Positions 46,233 through 55,906 of a stretch of DNA of 64,000 nucleotides are shown here, one piece after another. The stretch is from Chryseobacterium lathyri (GTDB lineage: Bacteria > Bacteroidota > Bacteroidia > Flavobacteriales > Weeksellaceae): positions 248,001-312,000 of the forward strand of contig NZ_JAUSSF010000002.1 in NCBI RefSeq assembly GCF_030812195.1. The letters are read 5' to 3'. Position 1 is the stretch's first letter. Every line of letters begins with the position of its first letter. The position numbers and the translations under genes were made by a program. The notes under the pieces are model-generated. The model was not told where the DNA came from. It ran no database searches and was given only the letters and a program-made list of their open reading frames with translations.

Positions 46233-47333
46233 ATGATTAACTTTTTAGATTTAAAAAAAATAAACCTTAAATATCAGGAGGAAATTGAGAGTAAACTTTT
46301 AAGTGTTTTTCGCAGCGGCTGGTATTTGCTGGGAAGCGAACTTAAAAATTTCGAGGCCAATCTTGCTTCATATATAGGCTCAGAATATGCTTTAGGAGTA
46401 GCCAACGGATTGGATGCACTGCGTCTTATCTTCCGCGCCTATATTGAATTGGGCATTATGGAGGCAGGTGATGAAGTTCTTGTTCCGGCCAACACTTATA
46501 TCGCTTCAGTTCTGGCTTTATCAGATAACGGACTTATTCCCGTATTTATAGAACCAGATGCCAATACGTATAATATTGATATTTCAAAAATCGAAGAAAA
46601 AATAACACCAAAAACAAAAGCCATCCTGATTGTTCACCTTCAGGGAAGAATTGTTTTTTCCGAAGAGCTCAAAAACATAGCATCAAAGCATAATCTAAAG
46701 ATTGTGGAAGATAATGCACAGGCGATCGGTGCAGAATGGAAAGGTATTAAATCAGGAAACCTGGGTGATGCTGCCGGCTTCAGTTTTTATCCCGGAAAAA
46801 ATCTTGGAGCTTTAGGTGATGCAGGAGCTGTAACCACGAATAATAAAGAAGTATTTGATGCCATACGCGCCATAGCCAACTACGGTTCAAACCAGAAATA
46901 TGTTAACATTTATAAGGGATTAAATTCCAGGCTGGACGAAATTCAGGCTGCTGTTTTGGACGTGAAGCTGAAATACATAGACCACGAAAATGATACCCGA
47001 AGAGAAATCGCTAAAAGATTCATCTCTGAGATCAACAACCCCAAGATCATCCTTCCTGAAAACCCGGCCGACGAAAATGAGCATGTCTGGCATGTTTTTG
47101 TGATCAGAACAGAAAAAAGAGATGAGCTTCAAACCTATTTAACAGGAAAAGGCATCAATACTATTATCCACTATCCTATCCCACCTCACAAACAGGAAGC
47201 ATACAAAGAGTACAACCACCTTTCGTTCCCGATTACAGAGAAAATGCATCATGAGGTATTGAGTCTTCCCATTTCTTCTGTTTTGGAAGAGGAAGAGATC
47301 CAGGATATTATCAAAGCTGTTAATGAGTTTTAA
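46233..47333 (+). CDS. fdtB: DegT/DnrJ/EryC1/StrS aminotransferase (FdtB/QdtB-like)
   Basis: A 366-residue PLP-dependent enzyme expected to aminate C3 of the FdtA product, giving dTDP-3-amino-3,6-dideoxyhexose. Family marks are the N-terminal [58 protein letters not shown], the PLP-lysine motif [18 protein letters not shown], and [12 protein letters not shown]. It pairs functionally with the cupin ketoisomerase upstream. A weak match to other sugar-3-aminotransferases of the family cannot be excluded. A hairpin element follows. Confidence 0.88.
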   Translation: MINFLDLKKINLKYQEEIESKLLSVFRSGWYLLGSELKNFEANLASYIGSEYALGVANGLDALRLIFRAYIELGIMEAGDEVLVPANTYIASVLALSDNGLIPVFIEPDANTYNIDISKIEEKITPKTKAILIVHLQGRIVFSEELKNIASKHNLKIVEDNAQAIGAEWKGIKSGNLGDAAGFSFYPGKNLGALGDAGAVTTNNKEVFDAIRAIANYGSNQKYVNIYKGLNSRLDEIQAAVLDVKLKYIDHENDTRREIAKRFISEINNPKIILPENPADENEHVWHVFVIRTEKRDELQTYLTGKGINTIIHYPIPPHKQEAYKEYNHLSFPITEKMHHEVLSLPISSVLEEEEIQDIIKAVNEF

Positions 47334-47443
47334 ATTAAAGAAATAATACTGTAAACAGCTTCAAAATCTATTTTAGACAACAAAGTTTCACCGTGAATAT
47401 TCCAAACAATTTGTCAACAAATAAGATTCTTATTATAAATTTC

Positions 47444-47475
47444 AATAACTATTGGCTTTATGGCTAATAGTTATT
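47444..47475 (+). terminator. Palindromic hairpin after the fdtB-like gene (copy 2)
   Basis: AATAACTATTGGC and GCTAATAGTTATT pair around TTTATG, followed by TGTTC. Compared with copy 1 the third base pair has changed from C-G to T-A on both arms, a compensatory change. The U tract is weak, so a role besides termination is open. Confidence 0.55.
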
Positions 47476-47573
47476 TGTTCATAATCACAAATATTAATAT
47501 ATTAGTTGTTGTTTTATATTTTATATGAACAATTATTCACTAATTAAAAAAGTTAAATAAGAATTAAATACTT

Positions 47574-47581
47574 TAAATTTG
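47574..47581 (+). promoter_or_regulatory. Candidate -7 box of the ABC-exporter unit
   Basis: TAAATTTG fits TAnnTTTG, 15 bp upstream of the chosen ATG. It overlaps the alternative TTG start of the permease frame (47579), which argues against that start. No TTG lies at -33. Confidence 0.4.
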
Positions 47582-47596
47582 CAAAAACTTACACAA

Positions 47597-48442
47597 ATGA
47601 ATGAACCACAGCAGAAGTGGACAGAAATGATTGACTCCGATCATTCTCTATTTGACCTGAAATTAAAAGAGGTCTGGAGATATAAAGATCTGGTCTATAT
47701 GTTTGTAAAAAGAGATTTTGTTTCCAGCTTTAAACAAACTGTATTAGGCCCGGTCTGGTTTTTTATCAACCCTATTCTCACTACGATTGTATATCTTGTC
47801 GTTTTCGGAAGAATAGCTAAGCTTCCAACAGACGGGCCTCCCCTCTTATTTTACCTTGCAGGGGTTACCCTTTGGAATTATTTTTCCACCTCCCTTATCG
47901 CAACGTCTAATACATTTGCAGGGAATGCCGGTATTTTCGGAAAAGTTTATTTTCCAAGGCTTGTAACTCCCTTATCAGTAGTAATATCCAATTTGATGCG
48001 GTTTGGAGTACAATTCCTTTTATTTATCCTGGCCTGGGCATATTACCTCTCCAAAGGGGAAGTTCATCCTAACATCTGGGTTCTTGCTACTCCGTTTCTA
48101 ATACTTCTTATGGCTCTTTTTGCATTAGGGGTTGGAATGATTTTTTCCTCACTTACTACCAAATACAAAGACCTCAGTATGTTATTGGGATTCGGAATAA
48201 GCCTGTATATGTACGCAACTCCGGTTATTTACCCGGTATCCGCACTACAGGGTGTTTTCAGAAAACTGGCTTACTATAATCCGTTGACAGGCGTTTTTGA
48301 ATGTTTTAAATATGCATGGATCGGTACCGGAGATTTTTCACCTGCAATGCTGGGAATCAGCTCAGTGATCATTCTGATTCTTCTGATGATAGGTGTTGTC
48401 GTTTTCAATAAGGTTGAAAAGACTTTCATGGATACCGTTTAG
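47597..48442 (+). CDS. Polysaccharide ABC exporter permease (Wzm type)
   Basis: A 281-residue inner-membrane protein from ATG 47597; a TTG six codons upstream is also in frame but overlaps a promoter-like box. It belongs to the ABC-2 polysaccharide-export permeases: an N-terminal cytoplasmic DLKLKEVWRYKDLVYMFVKRDF helix, FKQTVLGPVWFFINPILTT, and six hydrophobic segments to about 275. It works with the ATPase 40 bp downstream to move a lipid-linked glycan across the inner membrane. No Wzx or Wzy is visible, so the ABC-dependent route is indicated. Confidence 0.9.
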   Translation: MNEPQQKWTEMIDSDHSLFDLKLKEVWRYKDLVYMFVKRDFVSSFKQTVLGPVWFFINPILTTIVYLVVFGRIAKLPTDGPPLLFYLAGVTLWNYFSTSLIATSNTFAGNAGIFGKVYFPRLVTPLSVVISNLMRFGVQFLLFILAWAYYLSKGEVHPNIWVLATPFLILLMALFALGVGMIFSSLTTKYKDLSMLLGFGISLYMYATPVIYPVSALQGVFRKLAYYNPLTGVFECFKYAWIGTGDFSPAMLGISSVIILILLMIGVVVFNKVEKTFMDTV

Positions 48443-48482
48443 GAACCACAATCTTTTATTAATTTTAAATTCCAATTAAACT

Positions 48483-49718
48483 ATGCTGGCTTTAAAAGCA
48501 GAAAATATATCAAAACAATACCGTCTCGGACAAGTGGGAACAGGTACGCTTTCTCACGATCTGAACAGGTTTTGGCACAAAGTAAGAGGCAAGGAAGATC
48601 CATATTTAAAAATCGGGGAAGCCAATGACAGATCAATTAAGGGAGATTCTGAATACGTATGGTCACTCCGTGACATCGATTTTGAAATCGAGCAAGGAAG
48701 TGCTGTAGGCATCATCGGCCGAAACGGAGCAGGAAAATCTACCCTACTCAAAATTTTAAGTAAAGTAACCAAACCCACCACAGGGAAAATCCACACCAAT
48801 GGCAGAATTGCTTCCTTACTGGAAGTAGGTACGGGTTTTCACCCTGAAATGACAGGGCGCGAAAACATATTCCTCAACGGCGCTATTCTGGGAATGACCA
48901 GAAAAGAGATTACAAGGAAATTTGATGAGATTGTTGCTTTCTCAGGAGTGGAAAGATACATAGATACCCCGGTAAAAAGATATTCTTCGGGGATGTATGT
49001 TCGTCTTGCATTCGCAGTTGCTGCTCACCTTGAATCTGAGATCCTGATCGTGGATGAAGTACTGGCTGTAGGAGATGCTGATTTTCAGAAAAAATGTATC
49101 GGAAAAATGGGTGATGTTACCAAAGGGGAAGGACGAACCATTTTATTTGTAAGCCATAATATGGCTGCCGTAAAACAATTATGTACTTCAGGCATTCTTC
49201 TAAAAAATGGCCAGGTTGCAGACCAGGGAGGCATGAATAGAGTTCTGGAAAATTATATCATCCATGAACTATCCCCTAATTCTGAATTCAAATACATTGA
49301 AGATTTAAGTAAAAAGGCTCAGATTCATAATGTTAAAATTTTCAATAACAAGAATATTGAAACAATGGAATTCAGCCATACCGATGATATCAACATCAAT
49401 ATAGACTATGTCAACAGAAGTGTTGATAAGGGAGTCCGCGTTAATATTGCCATTTTAGACAAGTTTGAAAATGTGATCTTCATTACAAGGAAAACCATTG
49501 ATGATATGCATGAAAACAGCCTGTCGATCCAAATTGAAGGTAATAAGCTTATTCCCAACACCTATATACTTTCCGTGGCACTAGATACTCCCGGAGTTGA
49601 ACTTTATGATTATATAAAGGGGGGCATCCAGATCAGTATCATTGAAACAGGTCATGAAAACTTTCTTACAGGAGATACAGATAATGGGATTATTCACCCT
49701 CCTGTAATATGGATGTAA
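48483..49718 (+). CDS. Polysaccharide ABC exporter ATPase with C-terminal extension (Wzt type)
   Basis: A 411-residue protein. The N-terminal ABC domain has Walker A GRNGAGKST at 79-87, a Q-loop region, the signature YSSGMYVRLAF near 174, Walker B LIVDEVLAVGD, and the H-loop SHNM. From about residue 265 a separate beta-rich domain follows (IHNVKIFNNKNIETMEFSHTDDININIDYV). In Wzt proteins this domain reads the terminal structure of the O-polysaccharide before export, which suggests that this chain has a specific capping group. It forms an operon with the permease and the glycosyltransferase (6 bp gap). Confidence 0.93.
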   Translation: MLALKAENISKQYRLGQVGTGTLSHDLNRFWHKVRGKEDPYLKIGEANDRSIKGDSEYVWSLRDIDFEIEQGSAVGIIGRNGAGKSTLLKILSKVTKPTTGKIHTNGRIASLLEVGTGFHPEMTGRENIFLNGAILGMTRKEITRKFDEIVAFSGVERYIDTPVKRYSSGMYVRLAFAVAAHLESEILIVDEVLAVGDADFQKKCIGKMGDVTKGEGRTILFVSHNMAAVKQLCTSGILLKNGQVADQGGMNRVLENYIIHELSPNSEFKYIEDLSKKAQIHNVKIFNNKNIETMEFSHTDDININIDYVNRSVDKGVRVNIAILDKFENVIFITRKTIDDMHENSLSIQIEGNKLIPNTYILSVALDTPGVELYDYIKGGIQISIIETGHENFLTGDTDNGIIHPPVIWM

Positions 49719-49724
49719 GTAATT

Positions 49725-51056
49725 ATGAAAAAGATATTAGTTTTATCTACAGGGGATATAAACGGCGCCTATGAAGCCATGTACAAAGTGGCTCATATTT
49801 TTAAAAATATGGGACATGAAGTAGTGATGTGTGTAAAGAATAAAACGAAAACCGATGATTTTATAAAGCCTTATACGCATGTACAGCTTTCTCCTGTTAA
49901 CAAAAACCTATCTTTAGCAGAAAGGGCAATACGGAAAATAAAAGCAAAATTGATACAGCCTCAGGTTACAGTTAAAAAAACATTAACAACAGACAGTAAG
50001 TATTCTTTTTTAAGCAAAGATGAAATTACAGAGAATATCAATGTAGACAGCCTGCTAAAGTCAGTAGGCTTTATCCCGGATTATATTTTTACCGGTATGA
50101 CCATTGATTTTCTAAATAGTACCGATCTTTTCAATATTCAACAAGCCACACAAGCCAAAATATACAATATCACAGTGGATATGAATCATTTCACAGGAGG
50201 ATGTCATTTTTCCTGGGGATGCAAGGGCTATATGAACACTTGTGATGACTGTCCGGCAATTCCCGATGAATCTCAGAAACCGGTTGCAAAGGATAATTTG
50301 GAAAGAAAGTATCAGAACGCTCAAAAAGCTGGATTTCAAATCATTGCAGGATCAGGATTAACTCTGGAACAGGCAAAAAAATCAAAAATATACAGGAATC
50401 AGAAAACAATCTATAACATCAACAGCTTAATAGATACGACCCTGCTTAATGATCAGAATAAAAGTATTGCAAAAAAGATTTTTTCTTTAGAAGAAGATCA
50501 TTTCTATATCCTCACCGGAGCACAGAATATGGAGGATCCGCGGAAAGGGTTTAAATATCTCATTGAAGCTTTAGAACTGCTGGATCAGCAACTTCCTGAG
50601 GATGTAAAAAATAAAATAAACCTTCTGGTTGTTTCCAACAGTATAAATAAAGAGTTTGACAGGGTTACTTTTAAAAAGCAAAAGATAGATTATATCAAAG
50701 ATTACAGACTGCTGTCCTTATTATATCAGGCCACTGACGTTTTTGTGAATTCTTCTATTGAGGATTCCGGCCCGATGATGGTTTCAGAGGCTTTAGCCTG
50801 CGGAACTCCTGTTGTAGGCTTTGACACAGGAGTACTAACCAATATGGTCATAGACGACTACAACGGATACAAAATTCCTATGAAAGACAGCCACCTGCTG
50901 GCAGAAGGAATTAAAAAAATATTTGAGCTGGATAAAAACCAATATGCAGTGTTCTCAAAAAATGCTGTACAGCAGGTTCAGGAATTTTCATCATATGAAT
51001 ATGCAGAAGAAATTTTTACCAAAATTTTAGAACAGGATGATCAAAAAACTTTATAA
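49725..51056 (+). CDS. Family 4 glycosyltransferase with internal cysteine cluster
   Basis: A 443-residue GT-B fold enzyme: an N-terminal Rossmann-like start KILVLSTGDINGAYEAMYKVA and a C-terminal GT4 domain with NSSIEDSGPMMVSEALACGTPVVGFDTG (about 342-369), which holds the nucleotide-sugar-binding E and GTP motif. A cysteine cluster sits near residues 155-177 (TGGC, C160; WGC, C166; C173 and C176 in CDDC). It resembles a metal-site or structural loop seen in some GT4 enzymes of capsule loci. It overlaps the HTTM-DCC gene by 20 bp. Donor and acceptor are unknown. Confidence 0.87.
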   Translation: MKKILVLSTGDINGAYEAMYKVAHIFKNMGHEVVMCVKNKTKTDDFIKPYTHVQLSPVNKNLSLAERAIRKIKAKLIQPQVTVKKTLTTDSKYSFLSKDEITENINVDSLLKSVGFIPDYIFTGMTIDFLNSTDLFNIQQATQAKIYNITVDMNHFTGGCHFSWGCKGYMNTCDDCPAIPDESQKPVAKDNLERKYQNAQKAGFQIIAGSGLTLEQAKKSKIYRNQKTIYNINSLIDTTLLNDQNKSIAKKIFSLEEDHFYILTGAQNMEDPRKGFKYLIEALELLDQQLPEDVKNKINLLVVSNSINKEFDRVTFKKQKIDYIKDYRLLSLLYQATDVFVNSSIEDSGPMMVSEALACGTPVVGFDTGVLTNMVIDDYNGYKIPMKDSHLLAEGIKKIFELDKNQYAVFSKNAVQQVQEFSSYEYAEEIFTKILEQDDQKTL

Positions 51057-52893
51057 TAAAAAAATTTCCGGGCTAGGGCTTTCCGTTTTCAGAATTGCCT
51101 ACACATTGGTATTATTATGTGAAGTCGTTCAGCTCAATTATTTCAAGCACCTCATCTTTGATAAGATTCCGTTTATAAGACCTGCTGAGATTGACTTTGG
51201 AATTCCTATAAAAATATGGATGATTGCCATTATTTTTGTAATGTTCGGTCTTTTTACAAGACTGGCAACTATCATTAATTATTTAATGACCATTATTCTG
51301 CTGGGAACCATAAATACTTATGAGTACCATATGTTTTATGCCTATCTTGGAATGAATTTTCTCCTAATGTTCCTGCCTATATCCAGAAATCTCTCTCTGG
51401 ACCGCCTTCTGCTGAAATATAAATATTCCAATACCAGATTCCAGTACAATCCCCCTGAAGAAGTCAGTGTTTTATCTTACTTCATTCCTGTTTTTGTTGG
51501 GATGGCTTTTGTATATTTTGATTCCATATTTTATAAATTTACATCAGCATACTGGACAGTAGGATTGGGCATGTGGTATCCCAGCAGCATCCCTTTTACC
51601 AACTATATTTCTATACCTACTATACTGGATCAGAAATACCTGATGCTTTTCCTGGGATATTTAACCATGGGCTTTGAATTGGTTTTCATTTTTACTTTTT
51701 TCAGAAAGAAATGGAGAATACCTCTTCTCATCATCGGTTTAGGGTTGCATTTAGGCATATTGATTTGCTACCCCATTCCCTGGTTCGGCTTAGGAATGTG
51801 TGCCATTTACCTTTTGATGGTTCCCGTTTCCTGGTGGGAAAAACTATTTAAGAGCTCTAAAAAACCAGCAAAACTTACCTTTTATTATGACGGAGAATGT
51901 CCTTTGTGTAATCGCACTAAGATTACGATACAACATTTTGATCTCGCAAAAAGGATTGATTTCAAAACGGTACAGTATTATGCAGAACAAGATGAATTAT
52001 TAAAGAAGATTCCCACAGACGAGCTTCTGGACGACATCCATTCTGTTCGAAACGGAAAAATTTATAAAGGGCTGGATACATATATCCAGGTTTTCAATGC
52101 CATTACTTACTTAAAACCGTTAAGCTGGATCTTACGAGTCCCCGGCATTTACCACTCTGGAAAAGCAGTCTATCAATATATAGCCCAAAACAGGGATACA
52201 GAACGCTGTACGGAAGACAACTGCGGTTATACACCGCCTGAGGTCCCGCCAGATGAAGATAAACTAAAAATCCTTCAGAATTATACTCTTCAGGATCTCA
52301 AAATCTCTCTCATCAAAGCAGGCCTGTGTATCGTCATACTGCTGCAGGCCGTTGTATCTTACAATTCAATACAGAAAAAAGGAGGATTTGAAGACACTTC
52401 GCTGGGAAAAAAAATGAGCCAGATCTCGGATGCAGTAGAAAAGCCATCGAAAACTTACCTGGGAATTACCCACCATGCTGTTTTCATGGATTATCACTTT
52501 AGTGAATACAACCATATTGTTGCTGTTGTGTATGCTGATAAAACAGGCCGTGAAGTATGGCTCCCCATTATAGATAAGGATGGTACCGCCGGAAACTATC
52601 TCCATGGTCCAACATGGATCAAGTGGTCCTTCCGTACTACAGATAATGTTATCAACCAGGAGAATCTAAAAAGAGGCATCAGAGATTTTACAGCATTTTG
52701 GGCCAAGATGAATGGAGTAAATCTTAAAGACGCCAAATTTATAATCAAAGTAAAGAAAATTGACACTCCGTCCTATCATTGGGAAAAAGGCTTCTTAAAA
52801 AAGCAGATGGAAAAACCATGGGTGGATGCAGGCATTGTAACCTGGCTTGATAAAAAATATTCTATAGATATTAAGGAAATTGAAACTTTATAA
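51037..52893 (+). CDS. HTTM membrane domain fused to a DCC1-like thiol-disulfide domain
   Basis: A 618-residue membrane protein. Residues 1 to about 275 carry about seven hydrophobic segments with the HTTM look (ISGLGLSVFRIAYTLVLLCE; WGLFTR-like FGLFTRLATIINYLM). Residues 280-400 are a DCC domain whose signature FYYDGECPLCNR has the redox pair Cys288-Pro-Leu-Cys291. A further hydrophobic segment (about 425-442) is followed by a soluble tail of about 170 residues. The HTTM domain is named for the vitamin-K gamma-carboxylase-related family, and DCC proteins are predicted thiol-disulfide oxidoreductases. It overlaps the GT4 gene by 20 bp, so it is tied to polysaccharide assembly, but its substrate is unknown. 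Confidence 0.82.
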   Translation: MIKKLYNKKISGLGLSVFRIAYTLVLLCEVVQLNYFKHLIFDKIPFIRPAEIDFGIPIKIWMIAIIFVMFGLFTRLATIINYLMTIILLGTINTYEYHMFYAYLGMNFLLMFLPISRNLSLDRLLLKYKYSNTRFQYNPPEEVSVLSYFIPVFVGMAFVYFDSIFYKFTSAYWTVGLGMWYPSSIPFTNYISIPTILDQKYLMLFLGYLTMGFELVFIFTFFRKKWRIPLLIIGLGLHLGILICYPIPWFGLGMCAIYLLMVPVSWWEKLFKSSKKPAKLTFYYDGECPLCNRTKITIQHFDLAKRIDFKTVQYYAEQDELLKKIPTDELLDDIHSVRNGKIYKGLDTYIQVFNAITYLKPLSWILRVPGIYHSGKAVYQYIAQNRDTERCTEDNCGYTPPEVPPDEDKLKILQNYTLQDLKISLIKAGLCIVILLQAVVSYNSIQKKGGFEDTSLGKKMSQISDAVEKPSKTYLGITHHAVFMDYHFSEYNHIVAVVYADKTGREVWLPIIDKDGTAGNYLHGPTWIKWSFRTTDNVINQENLKRGIRDFTAFWAKMNGVNLKDAKFIIKVKKIDTPSYHWEKGFLKKQMEKPWVDAGIVTWLDKKYSIDIKEIETL

Positions 52894-52941
52894 GACTTGG
52901 TAGAAGGAAGATATCCCCTTCAATTTTAAAAATTACAAAAG

Positions 52942-54066
52942 ATGAAAAAAATTGCAATATTAGGAGCCAGCTACTTACAGCTTCCGCTTGTTCAAAAGGC
53001 AAAGGAGAACGGGTTGGAGGTCCATTGTTTTGCCTGGGACGATGGCAGAGCAGTTTGTAAAGATATTGCTGATCACTTCTATGATATTTCTGTTTTAGAG
53101 AAAGAAATTATTCTTAAAGAATGTGAAAAAATAGGAATACATGGCATTCTTACTATAGCTACAGACATCTGCATTCCTACTATAGCCTACGTAGCCAGCA
53201 ATTTGGGATTGGCAGGAAACAGCATTGAATGTTCATTGCTGACCACCAATAAATCCTTAATGAGAAAATGCTTCGGGGAAAATCGTATAGAATCTCCTCA
53301 ATCTATTACAGTTTCTGAATTTAATATAAAAGACTTCGCATCATTTACTTATCCGTTAATCATAAAACCATCCGACAGATCGGGAAGTTTAGGTGTGATA
53401 AAAGCTAGCTCTGCAGAAGAATGCAAAAAAGCGGTAGAACATGCAGTACAAGTTTCTTTTTCAAAAACCTGCGTAGTAGAAGAGTTCATCAAAGGGAAAG
53501 AAGTAAGTGTAGAAACAATTAGCTACCAAGGTAAGCATCTTATTATTACCATAACAGATAAAGAAATTACAGAAGAACCTTATTTTGTAGAGTTGGCACA
53601 TCATCAGCCAAGTGCTTTTTCTGAAGAAATTAAAAATAAAATCCATGAGATCAGCTATCATATTCTGGCCGCTACAAAGGTTGAAAATGGAGCATCCCAT
53701 ATAGAACTTATGATTACTGACGAGGGGAAAGTCTATCCTATAGAAATAGGAAGCAGAATGGGAGGTGATTTTATTGGTTCCGATCTTGTCCAGCTCTCTA
53801 CTGGATTTGATTATTTGCAGGCCGTTCTAGATATAGCGCTAAACCAGTATATTTTACCCGAAAATGTGCAATCCATAGCTTATTCCGGTGTTTACTTTTT
53901 ATCGGAGGAAACGGAATTTCTTCTTCCTGTTATCAGGGGTGATAAAGAAGAAAGTTATATTGTCAAAAAAGAAATTTTATCCGGCAGTCTTAAACCGGCT
54001 CATTCAAGTAACGACAGATCTGGCTATTTAATTTACAGGTCTGATCATAGAATAGTTTTAGAATGA
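52942..54066 (+). CDS. ATP-grasp domain enzyme
   Basis: A 374-residue cytoplasmic enzyme. The N-terminal AILGASYLQLPLVQKAKENGL is a preATP-grasp Rossmann segment. The ATP-grasp body has YPLIIKPSDRSGSLGVIKASS (about 135-155), VVEEFIKGKEVSVETIS and HIELMITDEGKVYPIEIGSRMGGDFIGSDL, where the metal-binding Glu and Asn/Arg are expected. These enzymes make acyl-phosphate intermediates and form amide or carboxylate bonds. In this locus, next to a PglD-like acetyltransferase and amino-sugar genes, ligation of an amino acid or other acid to a sugar amine is a reasonable guess. The product cannot be read from the sequence. Confidence 0.85.
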   Translation: MKKIAILGASYLQLPLVQKAKENGLEVHCFAWDDGRAVCKDIADHFYDISVLEKEIILKECEKIGIHGILTIATDICIPTIAYVASNLGLAGNSIECSLLTTNKSLMRKCFGENRIESPQSITVSEFNIKDFASFTYPLIIKPSDRSGSLGVIKASSAEECKKAVEHAVQVSFSKTCVVEEFIKGKEVSVETISYQGKHLIITITDKEITEEPYFVELAHHQPSAFSEEIKNKIHEISYHILAATKVENGASHIELMITDEGKVYPIEIGSRMGGDFIGSDLVQLSTGFDYLQAVLDIALNQYILPENVQSIAYSGVYFLSEETEFLLPVIRGDKEESYIVKKEILSGSLKPAHSSNDRSGYLIYRSDHRIVLE

Positions 54067-54121
54067 GAAAATTGATATAATTTACTATACGGAGTATCAA
54101 TATAAAACCTATAAAAACATC

Positions 54122-54754
54122 ATGAAACGAATTGCCATCATAGGATCCGGACATTTAGGGCAGCAAATTGCCCATCATATTCACCATGACTCCAGCGATA
54201 AGGTGGTGGCTTTCTTTGATGAATTTCAACCGGTAAATACCATTATTGGCCAAACTCCTGTTATCGGAGGAAACAATGATGTGATTACAAAATATCAGCA
54301 AAATGAATTTGATGCAGTTCTAATAGCTATTGGCTATAAACATCTTGAGACAAAAAAAGAAATGTTTCAGAACCTTGATGGGAAAGTTCCGTTTTATACT
54401 TTTGTCCATTCTTCCTGTTACAGGGATCCCTCTGCATTTATAGGTCAGGGAGCAGTATTATATCCCGGCTGCGTTATTGACCAGAATGTAAGAATTGAAG
54501 ATAATGTATTGATGAATATTTCCTGCACCGTTGCACATGATTCCATTATAGGAAAACACTCTTTTTTATCTCCATCTGTTGCCATTGCAGGTTTTGTAAA
54601 CATACAAGAACAGTGTATTATAGGTATTAATTCCACAATAATAGATAATATTACAATAGCTGCCAAAACACAGATCGGTGGCGGAGGTGTTGTTATCAAA
54701 GATATTGATACATCAGGACTCTATGTAGGGAATCCTGTAAAATTTATACGATAA
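54122..54754 (+). CDS. PglD/NeuD-type sugar O/N-acetyltransferase
   Basis: A 210-residue enzyme. The N-terminal Rossmann-like domain (AIIGSGHLGQQIAHHI) binds the nucleotide-sugar. The C-terminal left-handed beta-helix has imperfect hexapeptide repeats (GAVLYPGCVIDQNVRIEDNVLMNISCTVAHDSIIG) and the His in TVAHDS that corresponds to the catalytic base of PglD. The C-terminus GGVVIKDIDTSGLYVGNPVKFI is typical. It could acetylate a 4-amino sugar such as the RffA product, but that is inference. It lies 12 bp before the acyltransferase-3 gene. Confidence 0.87.
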   Translation: MKRIAIIGSGHLGQQIAHHIHHDSSDKVVAFFDEFQPVNTIIGQTPVIGGNNDVITKYQQNEFDAVLIAIGYKHLETKKEMFQNLDGKVPFYTFVHSSCYRDPSAFIGQGAVLYPGCVIDQNVRIEDNVLMNISCTVAHDSIIGKHSFLSPSVAIAGFVNIQEQCIIGINSTIIDNITIAAKTQIGGGGVVIKDIDTSGLYVGNPVKFIR

Positions 54755-54766
54755 ACACATGAATAA

Positions 54767-55906
54767 ATGAATACAAAAAAACACATTTTCTTTGGTGGAT
54801 TAAATGAATTAAGGGCAATTGCAGCTTTCGCTGTCATTCTACATCACATGGAATTATTCAAATGCCGGGATAAGTTAAGTTCCTTATTTGATTCAAAATA
54901 TATAGTCTATTTCATCGAACATTTAGGTAAAAACGGTGTCTATCTGTTCTTTGTACTTAGCGGTTTTCTAATCACCTATCTATTATTATCTGAAAAAAAT
55001 AAAAACAATCACATAAACTTTCAAAAGTTTTATCTGAGAAGAATATTCAGAATATGGCCTTTATACTATATTATTTTTCTTATATCTTTTATTTTAATCC
55101 CCTTTTTAGCCAATTCTTTTGCGCTATTTTCGAATACTTTCTCTTATTATAATTTAGTTATTAGCTTATCAGAGTATGACTTAAATACTATATTGCTATA
55201 TGCTTTATTCCTCCCTAATGTGGCTTTACACGAAGGAAAAGTAATTGTAGGAGCATCCCAGTCCTGGTCTGTAGGAGTAGAAGAGCAGTTTTATATAGTT
55301 TGGCCCCTTATCATTTCTTTTTTTACTCGAAAACTTCTAATTATTGTTTTTGGGGCTATCTTGATCACCTTTATGATGATCAATTTTAAGTTTTATAATA
55401 CTGTATTTAACACAATAATCACGATCATTCCATTTGAATATATGGCGATTGGATCGATGGGAGGCTATTTTTATTCAGAATATTCTGAGATTATAACAAA
55501 ATATACAAAAAGTAGATTTATCTATATAGCAGTCCTGTTGCTGGTAGGATTCTTAATTACGGTTCCTGTTTTCAAACCGTATATTCAGAATCTTTTTTTA
55601 GGATTTGTATTTCTATTGTTGATTCTGGTCAGCATCAATCAATCCAACCCGGCTCCCCTCAGGAATAAATATTTTTCCTTCTTAGGGAATATCTCATATG
55701 GCATTTATATGTACCATCCTTTTGTCATGTTTTTATTATTCCCTGTCTTTTATAAAATATTAGCATTTTATAATAATATATTTGTATTCAATTTAGGGAT
55801 ATATATTTGTGTTCCAGTTTTAACAGTTGCTATTAGCCACTTGTCTTTCAGATATGTTGAAAAAAGATTTATAAAAATTAAAGATTCAAAATTTAAAGCA
55901 CTATGA
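54767..55906 (+). CDS. Acyltransferase family 3 (OafA/YrhL) membrane O-acyltransferase
   Basis: A 379-residue integral membrane protein with ten or so hydrophobic segments. The N-terminal motif GLNELRAIAAFAVILHHME holds the family's Arg and His of the first membrane segment. GVYLFFVLSGFLITYLLL, FYLRRIFRIWPLYYIIF and GASQSWSVGVEEQFYIVWPL follow in the usual order. The C-terminal segment with YGIYMYHPFVM is also typical. It would add acetyl or similar groups to the glycan. It overlaps the next gene by 4 bp. Confidence 0.9.
   Translation: MNTKKHIFFGGLNELRAIAAFAVILHHMELFKCRDKLSSLFDSKYIVYFIEHLGKNGVYLFFVLSGFLITYLLLSEKNKNNHINFQKFYLRRIFRIWPLYYIIFLISFILIPFLANSFALFSNTFSYYNLVISLSEYDLNTILLYALFLPNVALHEGKVIVGASQSWSVGVEEQFYIVWPLIISFFTRKLLIIVFGAILITFMMINFKFYNTVFNTIITIIPFEYMAIGSMGGYFYSEYSEIITKYTKSRFIYIAVLLLVGFLITVPVFKPYIQNLFLGFVFLLLILVSINQSNPAPLRNKYFSFLGNISYGIYMYHPFVMFLLFPVFYKILAFYNNIFVFNLGIYICVPVLTVAISHLSFRYVEKRFIKIKDSKFKAL

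Noticed and set aside
47579..47596. TTG start for the export permease
   Set aside because: It overlaps a -7 promoter box, and ATG 47597 precedes the conserved part equally well.
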